Part shown: positions 17,370-26,761 of the stretch, piece after piece
Layout: each line of letters starts with the position of its first letter
Position numbering within the stretch: the stretch's first letter is position 1
DNA from: Lewinella sp041392765
GTDB lineage: Bacteria; Bacteroidota; Bacteroidia; Chitinophagales; Saprospiraceae
Assembly (NCBI GenBank): GCA_041392765.1
Contig: JAWKLL010000011.1
Coordinates: forward strand, 1 to 64,000
Reading direction: 5' to 3'
DNA: 64,000 nucleotides
Translations under genes and position numbers: made by a program
Notes under the pieces: model-generated
What the model was told of the DNA's origin: nothing
The model's database searches: none
The model's input: the letters and a program-made list of their open reading frames with translations, nothing else

Positions 17370-18110
17370 ATGAGAAAGAATTTTGTTTTGCTTTCATTGG
17401 CATTGGCTGCCACTGTATCCCTGAGCGGGTGTTTCATTGACATAAACGACGACGGCGACTGGTTTGGTTGCTATCGTGCCGACGGCCCCGTAGTGGATGC
17501 CGATTTAGAAGTGCCTGATTTCACGGGTATTGACTTAGAAATGAGTGCGCGGGTGGAAATCACTTTTGGCCCTGTGCAAGCAGTTTCGATGGAAGGTAAA
17601 TCCGACATTGTCGATGAGGTGGACTTAGATGTGGACAACGGTATTTGGCGCATTCGCACCAACGATTGTATCCGCAACGTTGATGACCTCACTTTTTTCA
17701 TCACCACTCCCAACTTGGAGACCATCCGCTTGAGCAGCTCTGGCGACATTTTCAGCACTAACGTTTTGGTGGTGAATGATTTGGAAATAACCAACTCTGG
17801 TTCTGGTGAAATTGACATCGCGGTGGAAGGCGACGACTTAGATGTCGATATTACTGGCTCCGGCGACATCAACATGGAGGGGCAAGCCGATGAATTGAAC
17901 CTCAACATCAGCGGCAGTGGCGATTTCACAGGCTTCGACTTATCGACCAATCGGGCAGATGTGCGCGTCAGTGGCAGTGGTGATGCCGAAGTGCGGGCAA
18001 TTGATTTCCTCAATATCCGTATCAGCGGCAGCGGTGATGTTTACTTTAAGGGCAATCCCGTGCTAGATACCCATATCACGGGTAGCGGCGATGTGATTGA
18101 TGCGAATTAA
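17370..18110 (+). CDS. DUF2807 (GIN domain) lipoprotein
   Basis: 246 residues. The N-terminus MRKNFVLLSLALAATVSLSG followed by Cys is a lipobox. The body is the 'putative auto-transporter adhesin, head GIN' domain, a right-handed beta-helix with a repeated SGSGD turn: ITGSGDINMEG, ISGSGDFTG, VSGSGDAEV, ISGSGDVYF, ITGSGDVID. The family is common in Bacteroidota and its role is not known. The protein is acidic and should sit in the outer membrane or periplasm. I used ATG 17370 rather than the longer start at 17262, because the signal peptide starts there. Confidence 0.87.
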   Translation: MRKNFVLLSLALAATVSLSGCFIDINDDGDWFGCYRADGPVVDADLEVPDFTGIDLEMSARVEITFGPVQAVSMEGKSDIVDEVDLDVDNGIWRIRTNDCIRNVDDLTFFITTPNLETIRLSSSGDIFSTNVLVVNDLEITNSGSGEIDIAVEGDDLDVDITGSGDINMEGQADELNLNISGSGDFTGFDLSTNRADVRVSGSGDAEVRAIDFLNIRISGSGDVYFKGNPVLDTHITGSGDVIDAN

Positions 18111-18131
18111 TGTGAAATTTTTGTGGTTTTT

Positions 18132-18164
18132 AGTAATCGGACAACTTTGAGTTGCCCGATTACT
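18132..18164. terminator. stem-loop after the DUF2807 gene
   Basis: AGTAATCGG-a-CAACT, loop TTG, AGTTG-c-CCGATTACT, a 14-pair stem with one mismatch. No T-run follows it on either strand, so it may be an mRNA-protecting or attenuating hairpin rather than a true intrinsic terminator. It lies between two convergent genes. Confidence 0.45.
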
Positions 18165-18183
18165 ACGGTCGATCTTCCTTAGG

Positions 18184-18304
18184 GACGGGAAAAATAAGTG
18201 ATCCCATTTTTGGCTTGGCTTTATGCACTACGCGTAGGAATACTTGCACAAAGCGTGTGTATAAAGACAAATCTTCAGAAAAAATGGGATCAGTTATTTC
18301 CGTC
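18184..18304. mobile_element. MITE-like element, family B-related, copy 3
   Basis: Ends GACGGGAAAAATAAGTGATC and the mirror image GATCAGTTATTTCCGTC, continuing inward through CCCATTTTT, so the inverted repeats span about 28 bases. The outermost GACGG..AATAA matches family B (9091-9240, 31983-32117), but the interior differs. The right flank AAATTACT is the same in all three copies. No ORF. Confidence 0.6.
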
Positions 18305-18341
18305 AAATTACTGAATGCCACATTGCGTGCAGTTGGTAGTT

Positions 18342-19382
18342 TTAATCGTTGCAAGCCCCCTGCCGCTTGAGTATTTTCAAAATCTTACCGTAGAGAATTT
18401 CAGATAAACTCCAATTGTAACCTTCAAAATCCACTGTATTGGTAAATTGAATGACTACGGCATCCAACGCTTGATGGTACTTGGCAATTGTCTGGTAACC
18501 GGGTACCAACCCCGTATGCCCAAACTCGTACATAGACGCATAAATTCGTTGTTCTTCCGCATCTATAAATACAGTGCCATCATTTAAGGCACGAATAAAC
18601 AAACCAACGTCTTCTGCCGTAGCCAACATAGAACCAACATGGTCTGCTTTTAAATCTCTGTCATACCCTACATAATACCCGCTCATTACTGTTTCCAAAT
18701 CTACATCATCGATGGAAGCATAGGTATGCACAAGACCAAGTGGATTTAAAATCACTTCCTGAATATATTGGAAAGTATCGTAACCAAGGACGCGAGCCAT
18801 AATTTTGTCGAGCAGCAGATAGTTGGTATTGCAGTATTGATAACGCTCGCCTGGTTTGAATTGGGCGGGCATATCCAACACCAACGCCAGATTTTCATCA
18901 GCCGCTATTTTAGGTGCCAACCAATAATTTTTGGTGTCCGTATAGTTCGGTATGCCGCTTATATGTTTCACCAGCATTTCTATGGTTATCTTATCCGCGT
19001 ATTCGATTCTTCCTGCCAATTCAGGCAAATACGAGGCAAGTGTTCCATTCAATGATAACTTCCCCGCTCGCACCAATTTCGAGATAGCCACCGCTTGATA
19101 CAGTTTGCCCACGCTCGCTATTTTAAACAAGGAAGATGGGTTTGCTGGCGACATATCATCCCTATTATGGTATCCTCCTGCGTAAAGTTTGGGAGCACAT
19201 CCTTTTTTGTCCACATAAACAATGACCCCATCAAAACCATAGTCACTAACTTTTTTCACTTGTTCTTGTACCGTTGCAGGCAACGGCCGCATCCAAGCTA
19301 TTACGATAGGCCAAGGCACGAAGTACAAAGAAATAGCCGTCCCTATCAGCAAGCTTATACGCAAAAATTGTTTGGTATTCAT
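18342..19382 (-). CDS. serine hydrolase, beta-lactamase/class C PBP fold
   Basis: 346 residues after choosing ATG 19382; the longer start at 19406 adds eight residues with no signal-like character. A membrane anchor or signal (FLRISLLIGTAISLYFVPWP) leads into the Pfam Beta-lactamase domain. Catalytic elements: SxxK as S90-V-G-K93 in IASVGKLYQ, the YxN motif as Y183-C-N in YQYCNTNY, and HTG in EFGHTGLVPGY. Such proteins cleave peptides, esters or amides in the periplasm; antibiotic resistance should not be assumed. It is convergent with the DUF2807 gene and 43 bases downstream of the M14 peptidase gene, and probably follows it in one transcript. Confidence 0.85.
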   Translation of the reverse strand: MNTKQFLRISLLIGTAISLYFVPWPIVIAWMRPLPATVQEQVKKVSDYGFDGVIVYVDKKGCAPKLYAGGYHNRDDMSPANPSSLFKIASVGKLYQAVAISKLVRAGKLSLNGTLASYLPELAGRIEYADKITIEMLVKHISGIPNYTDTKNYWLAPKIAADENLALVLDMPAQFKPGERYQYCNTNYLLLDKIMARVLGYDTFQYIQEVILNPLGLVHTYASIDDVDLETVMSGYYVGYDRDLKADHVGSMLATAEDVGLFIRALNDGTVFIDAEEQRIYASMYEFGHTGLVPGYQTIAKYHQALDAVVIQFTNTVDFEGYNWSLSEILYGKILKILKRQGACND

Positions 19383-19425
19383 GTTAATATCTTTCGTGCT
19401 GAGCAAGCCTCTCTTTGACCACCCT

Positions 19426-20660
19426 CTAATTTCTATATAAAAGCAATTGCATCATCTCTATTGCAGCCACCTCGCCTTTGTGAAGGATATGATCACGAGG
19501 AGTATCGTCGCCAATTTCGTAGGTGATGCCTTCTGCGTTGAATTGCCTTACAAACCAATTTTTAGAAATGGGTCGTACATCCATGGAAGGTTCATCTCGC
19601 GGGGTGTATCCATCGATGGCTGCTGCTATGCCTTGCAACCAATAATCCTTGAAATGCGGCAGTCGCGATTGAGCCGTAATAGGTGCAGCACTTGTGTAAT
19701 ACACATCATAGAAGGTGGAATGAAAGTCGAGCCCTAGCACTACTTCATTTTTATTGACCTTGGTTGTTTCTACGATATATCCAGCTACATTACGCACTTC
19801 GGGTTGGTGGTAAAAGGCCCAATCTCTGTTCAAATCAATCCCCCCCGTATTATGACGCCAATGACCGAGATCTACGCCATCGGGATTCATCAACGGAAAG
19901 ACCCAGATGTTGTACCGTTTGCGAAAAGCATTTGCCAAAGGTGTGTCATCCAGCAGCGTTTCAACAAAAGCTTGCATGGAAAAATACCCCGTCACTTCAG
20001 GTGGATGTTGGCGACTGATAACAACAATAGTGGGCTTTCCTTTGGGACTCCCCTCGCCGATGGCAAGATGAGGCAAATCTCTGCCCAACGCGCTTTTCCC
20101 CACAACCTTGAATGAGGCATCTTGATGGATAGCTTGTTGTTGGCACCACTGATAAACATCCGCACTACTAACAACCTCCTGTGCAGCTACCCAAAGTGTA
20201 TCCTTTGTTAATGAGAGTGTCAACACACGGTCGGTGCTGTCCTTAACCGCTACTAAGGAAGAATCTATAGGTGTCCAATGTACCCCATCCGTGCTCAACT
20301 TGGGAAAGTAGCGATGCTTGGCATTTTCGTAATGCAAAGTTAGTTGGATAGTTTGCGCTGTATCCGACCACAACTTAAAAGCATACCACGGGCTAGGGTT
20401 TATAGGTTCATTCTCCGCACTGATGGTGGCGGTAAAATGATACGCCCTGTAGCATGAAAACCGTTTAATCTGGCACCATCAAATTGGTTATCCGCATACA
20501 CTCCGTCCACCGCGTAGGTTTTCTTTTCTTGGTAATGAATGGGGCGTGAAGTAGTATCTACTGGTTTCTCATACGCATACTCGTGTAGTTTTCCTGCTGG
20601 ATTACAGGCAACCCAACCCAATATTGCAATTGCAAGGATGAATCTTGAAATGATAGTCAT
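19426..20660 (-). CDS. M14-family zinc carboxypeptidase lipoprotein (one frameshift)
   Basis: N-terminal piece 20400-20660: MTIISRFILAIAILGWVAC is a lipoprotein signal. The main piece 19426-20373 carries the domain. A shift near 20440 separates them; across it the sequence reads HFTATISAENEPINPSPWYAF. Zinc and catalytic residues: HPPEVTGYFSM (His and Glu), GLDFHSTFYD (second His), GGIDLNRDW (substrate Arg) and ITYEIGDDTPR (general base Glu). The N-terminal beta-sandwich plus M14 fits the cytosolic-carboxypeptidase-like clade that is exported in Bacteroidota. Likely a periplasmic peptidase trimming C-terminal residues. Confidence 0.83.
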
Positions 20661-20696
20661 AGCTTTATATCTAATTAGTTTAGAGCTTCTTGAGGC

Positions 20697-20716
20697 CTAA
20701 GAATATGTCTAAATAA
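20697..20716. repeat. solo end resembling MITE family C
   Basis: AAGAATATGTCTAAATAACC matches the end of the element at 46412-46586 (AAGAGTATGTCTAAAATTTC on its right arm) with one change in the first 15 bases. No mirror end is near. It lies between the M14 peptidase and the Rpn-type gene. Confidence 0.35.
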
Positions 20717-20729
20717 CCTCCTGCCCATA

Positions 20730-20761
20730 TTGCAAAAAATGCGAAAAATACTGTATTTTTG
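20730..20761 (+). promoter_or_regulatory. promoter of the Rpn-type nuclease gene
   Basis: TTG at 20730-20732 and TATTTTTG (TAnnTTTG) at 20754-20761 with 21 bases between, placed 15 bases before the start codon. Confidence 0.5.
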
Positions 20762-20776
20762 TTGCAAAAAGGTCAA

Positions 20777-21714
20777 ATGAGTGACGGACGCCCCTTAGTA
20801 AGTTTTGATTGGGGCTATCAAAAAGTTGTTGCGTCAAAAAGCCAATCATGTGCTAGAAGGCTTCCTTGTGTTGTTGCGCCGACAGATCACCATCAAAAAC
20901 ATTCCGGAATCTCAGGCCAAAAAACCGAAGCGCAAGACAAAACCAATAGGTGGACATTCTGGGAAAATGACAAAGGGGAACTAATCCTCATCGAATTGCA
21001 ATACAATAGTGAAAACGACTACTTTCATCGCATGCTATTCGGCACCAGCAAGGTCATCACAGATTATATGGAGAGGGCTACACTTACGATAAAAGTGCGC
21101 AAGGTATATTCTATCAATATCGTCTATTTCGATTTGGGACAGGGTGAAGATTATGTATATCATGGCATCAACGAATTTCGGGGTATCCACACCAACGATA
21201 CCTTACAAGTGAAAGTGCCCGACAAAAGGAACTCTTCGGCGTATAGCCTATGGATTTATCCAGAATACTACATCATCAAGGTAAACAGCTTCAATGATAT
21301 AGCAAAAGATACGCTGATGAGTGGATTTATTACTAAAAACAATCGACTCCGGAAAACTTCAGTGCTCCATGACTGGAAAAGGCAGCGAAAATCTTAAATT
21401 ATCATGCTATGGATGCAACTGCGAAAGCCTTGTATGATGCACACCAAAAAGAATTGGCTATCTCCTATGGGGTACTAGAAACGGCTAAATTGGAAGGCAG
21501 GGTTGAAGGACGTGAAGAAGGACGTGAAGAAGGGCGTGAAGAAGGACGTGAAGAAGGGCGTGAAGAAGGTATTGAGATTGGGCGAGAAGCAAAAAAAATT
21601 GCAGTGGTGCTTAATGCCCATCATCAAGGCATCCCCATCCTGACTATCGCGTTGATTGCAGAAATCAGCGAGGAAGAGGTGCTGCGTATTTTGCAGGAGC
21701 AGAAGCGATTGTAA
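20777..21714 (+). pseudogene. Rpn/PD-(D/E)XK transposase-type nuclease (several breaks)
   Basis: The family consists of PD-(D/E)XK nucleases (recombination-promoting nucleases) that are often multicopy in Bacteroidota. The start is MSDGRPLVSFDWAIKKLLRQ after repair of a shift near 20815, then 'FLVLLRRQITIKNIPES', then an acidic motif region (NR-VDIL-VEN after restoring lost Gs near 20952 and 20967), then GELILIELQYNSENDYFHRM with the E-x-Q catalytic pair. The first long frame is 20759-21397, the second 21409-21714; an in-frame TGA near 21373 also occurs. The C-terminus has five tandem GREE units (21503-21569) and a basic tail. With this many breaks it may be a real pseudogene. Confidence 0.75.
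21503..21569 (+). repeat. tandem 12-bp repeat coding GREE units
   Basis: Units of the form GAAGGACGTGAA and GAAGGGCGTGAA repeat five times in frame, giving EGREEGREEGREEG. Such runs are typical of this nuclease family's linker and are prone to slippage. Confidence 0.8.
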
Positions 21715-22128
21715 AGGTCAATTTTTCCCATACCAATGGTGAACCTTGCTCTATTTGCGTTTACGAATCATTTGAATAGGCTTCGTAAACACATTGTATG
21801 CATGCTCTCATCAACGAAAACCGTGATGTTATGCATGAAAACCACATAGAAATTTGGCTATATTAGCAACTAAAGTGGTATGAAAAAATGAGAAACCCGT
21901 GAATACTATAAATGGTGTACCCCCTCTATTCAAAACCAACAATGAGCGTCCACCGCTCAACGGCGATGGACACTCGGTATTATAGAGGTTATGTAGGAAA
22001 TTTGTATGCGCTTCAAATATCTTTTTACGCTATGCGTGCGTCAAAGAACCTTTTTCTTATCTAACGTAAAAATCTTATTTGAATCCCTATACAAATTCCC
22101 CGTACATAACCTCTAATGTGTAATGATT
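21715..22128. other. intergenic region with hairpins and a MITE
   Basis: No gene seen. At about 21760-21790 GTTTACGA pairs with TCGTAAAC. At about 21948-21972 GTCCACCGCT and GCGATGGAC can pair around a short loop. The right third is the family A MITE (21983-22115), which ends 14 bases from the end of the susD-like gene. Confidence 0.6.
21983..22115. mobile_element. MITE-like element, family A, copy 2
   Basis: Begins TAGAGGTTATGTAGG and ends GTACATAACCTCTA; inverted relative to copy 1 at 8919-9087. The left interior reads TTTGTATGCGCTTCAAATAT then CTTTTTACGC, the right interior CCCTATACAAATTCCCCG. About 133 bp, shorter than copy 1 (169 bp), with the middle reduced. No ORF. It is in the 3' flank of the susD-like gene. 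Confidence 0.75.
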
Positions 22129-23530
22129 TATTGAACAGGAGTAACGGTGAACAGATCAGGTAGTGGGCTGGGCACATGGGGTTTCCATTGATTTGTCAGC
22201 CGGATAAAGCAAACGCTGTGGGTTGCCTGCAGGTGCTGGTATTTAATGGAAAAGGAACGATCACATCGCTGTCGGATTTTCGCAAGCGACGTACATCATC
22301 AAACGGCATATAGGTTGTGAATCCAGACACGTACCGTTCCTCAATGATTCGCAGGATTGCCCTATCCACGGCTATACCGTCTGCATTTTCGATGCCACCA
22401 GACATAAAATCAGCCATTTCGTAAGGTGCGTACAAATAGGTATCCGCTGCATCAATCGGGTTAAATGCGGTGCCGGAATTCAGATGCGCCCTTAGTTCTG
22501 TTCAGCTTGTCGATAGCACCTTGGTTATCACCATCTCTTACCAAACACTCTCCCAGATTAGCGTATTTTCAGCATACGTCACCAAGGGCATATCGGCATC
22601 CTGTGCGTCGATCCCCTTATCGCTAGAACCATCTCCTTTGATAAAGAGGAAATTACGACGTGCCGTTTCATCGGTCTTGGCATTGTTGCGGCTACTGGTA
22701 TTGGCCGGGTCAAGCAATTGCTGAAGATAGGCATCTTCGCCCGTCATATCACCAGCACGGCTGCCGTTGGCAAGGATGTAAATGAGGTTGCTATTTTCGT
22801 TGATCGTACCAATCGGATGGTAAGCCAAGTCATTCGCAGCCGAGCTAATGCCCTTGTCCACCTGATTCAAAGCTGCACCATAGTTTTTGGTCAGCATGTA
22901 GTTTCTGGCTTTGAGGGTATAGGCAGCTTGCGTCCATTTGGTGGCGTTCCCACCATTGAAAATGTCCTCGCTTCCCACATTGGTTTTAGGATCGGCTAGT
23001 TTTTCAATACCCGCGTCCAACAGTTCTTGAACGGCTCCAAAAACAGTCGCTTGGGCATCATACACAGGCAGTGCCGACTCCAAGGTGGGGTTGTCAGGAA
23101 CGGCGGTAGTGTAAGGAATATCGCCCCAGATAGAAGCAGCCGTACCCAATGCCATCGCTTCATTGATATCCACAATACCTTGCAAGCGATCCAATTCAGG
23201 CGACAACTCGCGGATCTTCTTGTTTTGTGCCAGGATACCGTTGTACAAATGTTCCCAGCTGCCATCTGAGTCACCAGGGGTGAAGTTGTAAATGTAAAGC
23301 GTTTGCTGAACAAGGTTGTTACCAATCAATCCTCCAGAATAGTAAGAGGCAGCCCGCATGAGATGGCCTTTGTGCAACTGCGTATTGGCCAAAAGCGTGC
23401 CTTTCAACAAAAGGTCGCCCGATGGTACATCCACCAACTGGTTGGGATTGTCGTTCACATCCAAGAAGTCTTCACAGGAAAAAGCCGTAAAAACCAATAG
23501 CGGCAATAAAAATTTATATATGCTTTTCAT
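22129..23530 (-). CDS. SusD/RagB-family outer-membrane lipoprotein (several frameshifts)
   Basis: Surface lipoprotein that caps a SusC channel and captures substrate. N-terminal part 22538-23530: signal and lipobox (FLLPLLVFTAFSC), EDFLDVNDNPNQL, 'LYNGILAQNKKIRELS', 'GDIPYTTA', 'KARNYMLTKNYGAAL', all SusD_2-type. The frame then shifts near 22540 (reading VKDGDNQGAIDKLNELRAHL) and 22436, continues in 22196-22435 (YLYAPYEMADFMSGGIENA, ERYVSGFTTYMPFDDVRRLR), and with two further shifts ends QRLLYPAD and PLPDLFTVTPVQ at a TAA (22129-22131). About 465 residues when repaired. It follows susC by 23 bases. Confidence 0.85.
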
Positions 23531-23553
23531 CGTCTTGATTTTAGCGAAATGGA

Positions 23554-26500
23554 TTAATAATTAATCTTCAGTCCGAAGACGAAAGACTTAGCACCTGGGT
23601 TGGTGAAATAGTCAAGCCCCTGGCCCTGGCCAACGCCAAACTGGTTGATGTCGGGGTCGGCACCCACGATGTCCGTCCAGATTTTGAGGTTTCTGCCGGA
23701 AGCGGTTAGCTCAATGGAACTCAACCCTGTTGACTTCCTGAAGCCTTCCGAATCCAAGGTATAGCTCAATGATAATTCGCGTAAGCGCGTCCAACTACCA
23801 TCTGCTACGGTAAATTCATTCAACACACCGTCGCCGAAACCCTGAACGGTCGTGTAGTAACTTTCATCCAACAAAACATCGCCCCCGCCAAAGTTGCGGA
23901 TATTCCCTCTTACCGTAGTGCCTGCGGGAATGGTTACTCCGGCATAGTTAACAAGATCTTGTGTCAATGTTATCTCGTTGCCCACATCGGCATGGGTACC
24001 GAAGTAGCCCAAAATAAAACGGGTACGCTCGGAGAAATCATTACCCTGGCTCGTTTCAAATAAGCAGTTCAATGCCAAGCCTTTGTACGCCAGATTGAAA
24101 CCTAAACCTCCGCGCCAATCGGGGTTGGGGTCACCTACCACTTTATCACCGGTAAGATCCACCATAGGGAAACCATTGTCGTTCAATAGCAAAGAACCAT
24201 CCTCGTTTCTGGCGGCTGCTTGTGTAAAGAATACGCCCATGGGGTAACCTTCAATAGCCACTGATTGCACTGAACTTACCGAAGCGTAAAGTTGACGACA
24301 CCACCCCCTGTTAGGCGAAGTTACTAAATTGCGGTTGCGGTTGAAATTAGCCATGATACCCATCGTCAAGTCATCTTTCTTTTAGGAAATCAAAGCGCAT
24401 ATCCATTTCAAAGCCTTTGTTTTCAATATCGGCACCGTTTCCGTAAATCTCGGAATATCTAAAGACGGCACCAATGACATATCCAGCAAGGCATCCTTGA
24501 CCTCATTGGTGTAGTAGGTGGCAGATAAAGCGATACGGTTGCGGTAAAAACGCAAATCGATACCAGCCTCATACTCTGTCTTTACCTCGGGCTTCAAAGT
24601 TGGAGTTACCCACCCGTTCGTCAAGCTAGCCGCCACCGAAGTCCTCAAAGTGATATTGTCGGAAAAAGTAGAGAAAGACCCCACTTCATAGATGGTCTGT
24701 GCCCGGTGTGGCAACGGTACGTTACCCCACTTGCCCATAAGAAAGTCGCAGTTTACCAAAGCTAAACCAATCAGGCTTGTCGAAGGAAGAAGAGAAATTC
24801 CATCCCAGTTCCGCCGATGGGTAGAAGAAGGGGTCTGCCAAGGTAGAATGTTTTTCGTAAGCACCTCCCAAAGTAAGGAACAGCTGCTCATCTATGTCGA
24901 AATTAGCAGTACCATACAGGCGAATATTGCGGCGCAGGGTGCGGCCTACCTCGCTGGTGATATTTTCCTTTTTCGACACCTCGTTGGGGTCAAACAAGCC
25001 CCTGAAGTTGGCAGTAAAGTTATCTGCCTGTGTAAAGTTTCGCTTCAAACTACGGTCGTTCATGCCAAAACCAACCACGTAGTTGCTACCCTATTTTGTC
25101 GGAAATATCTACATTCAGACGTGCCAACAGGTCGGCGTTATGCTCATTAACAAATACTTCATCCCTGAGTAGCCCATAGCGGCGGTCAGCACCTCCAGTA
25201 TAGTAAGGAAAAAATAGTAGATGCGGTTATCATCATAGGTATCGACGATCTAATACATATTGAAGTTTTGCGAAAAATCGTAAGTAAACTCCGCCGTTCC
25301 TACAAATCGGTTTACGTTGGCGGTATTGATTTGCTCAAATCGTCCACAGTGGGTTGTTGTAAACAGCGTTGTCATTAATGCCCAAATAACGACGATAGGC
25401 ACGCTGGCGCGATTGTGTTACAGCACCAGAACTACTTACATAGTCACCTTTATAGTCTGTAATATCGAAGTCTGGCGGGGTGCGCAGCAACGCTAGATAC
25501 AAACCTGCGGTATTAGAACTCTGCTGGGTACGATTGGATTCCGAACCAACATAATTCGCCTTGAGGTTAGCCGTCAATTTATCCGTCAATTTCTGGCTGG
25601 TAGAAAAGGTGAGGTTGGTCTTGTCGAAATAGCTTTCGCGAATAATGCCATCTTGATTAAGCGGCCTGCGCTAAGAAGAAAGTACCATCATTACCTCCGC
25701 TGGTTAGTTTATTATCGAGGGTGAGTCCATTTTGGAATACCTGATCGAAATTGCTGCCTTCATAAATCTCTCTTGAGTTTTTGGAGACAATGGGATAAAT
25801 AATATTGCCTGTTTCTGACTGGAAATACTGTCCTGTGGTGTTTACTTCATCTGCACCACCTGCACGATCGGCGATTTATCACCCCATGAAGGTATTGTCT
25901 GCGACGAATCGGCCATTATTTCCTTGCCCAAAGGTCGTCTGCAATGGGTGCCTAACTGAAATCTGATCCACGGATACGCTGGAAGAGAAAGATGCCTTCA
26001 TCTTGCCTTTTTTTTACCGCGTTTAGTGGTGATAACGATCACCCCATTCATAGCACGAGTGCCGTACAAAGCACCGGCAGATGCGCCTTTGTAAACCTGA
26101 AAAGACTCAATATCATCGGGATTGATGTCATTCAAACGAGATTGTTGGGTAACACCCGCGTCGGATTCGCTACCCGCTCCTCGCAACCAGTCGTTGTTGT
26201 AAGGAACACCATCCACAATGATAAGGGGTTGGTTATCACCCGTGATGGTATTTTGGCCTCGTATCTGAATGTTAGCGCCAGCACCCGGGTCACCTGACAT
26301 GGAGGATACCCGTACACCCGATGCTTTGCCGCCAAGGCCGTCAATAACCTTGTACTCGCCTTGCTGTACCACATCGTCCGCACTAATGACGGAATAGGTG
26401 GAGGACATCCTGTCGCGCCTTTCCTTAAAACCCAAAGCCGACACCACTACTTCGCCCAACTGGGTAGCACTTTCGCCCATCACCACATCTATGGTATTGG

Positions 26501-26752
26501 AAGTTCCTACGGTGATGCGCTGCTCCTCGTATCCAATGTACGAGAAAAGCAGGACATCGCCCGTTTTAGCTTTGATGGAGTATTGGCCATCTAGGTCGGT
26601 GATAGACCCTGTGCCTTCCCCTTCCACAATGATATTGACACCCAACAAGGGAGCCTTGTCCTCATCGGTCACTTTTCCCGTGACCGTCATGCTTTGCGCC
26701 CATGCGAAAACGCCCATAGCCATGAGCAGCGCAAAAGTGAAAACTGTTTCAT
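23554..26752 (-). pseudogene. SusC/RagA-family TonB-linked outer-membrane channel (several frameshifts)
   Basis: About 1,065 codons. ATG 26752 begins MKQFSLL in one frame, passing after a shift near 26725 to the frame 25998-26750: LLMAMGVFAWAQ (signal), carboxypeptidase-like domain (VTGKVTDEDKAPLLGVNIIV), DVVMGESATQLGEVVVSALG, and plug with 'ASGVRVSSMSGDPGAGANI', QPLIIVDGVPYNN, ALYGTRAMNGVIVITTKRG. The barrel follows in pieces 25335-25589, 24722-25078, 24382-24891 and 23554-24369, ending YFTNPGAKSFVFGLKINY, the usual aromatic C-terminus. It starts 10 bases after the ggt stop and precedes susD, so the three form one unit. Substrate unknown; RagAB relatives import peptides. Confidence 0.87.
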
Positions 26753-26761
26753 ACTTGTGAA

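Noticed and set aside
17471..18013. 180-codon minus-strand ORF over the DUF2807 gene
   Set aside because: It arises from the repeated SGSGD codons of the real gene read backwards (SPLPLT repeats).
18342..19382. Antibiotic-resistance beta-lactamase
   Set aside because: The motifs only show the broad serine hydrolase/class C fold; many such proteins in Bacteroidota are peptidases or esterases.
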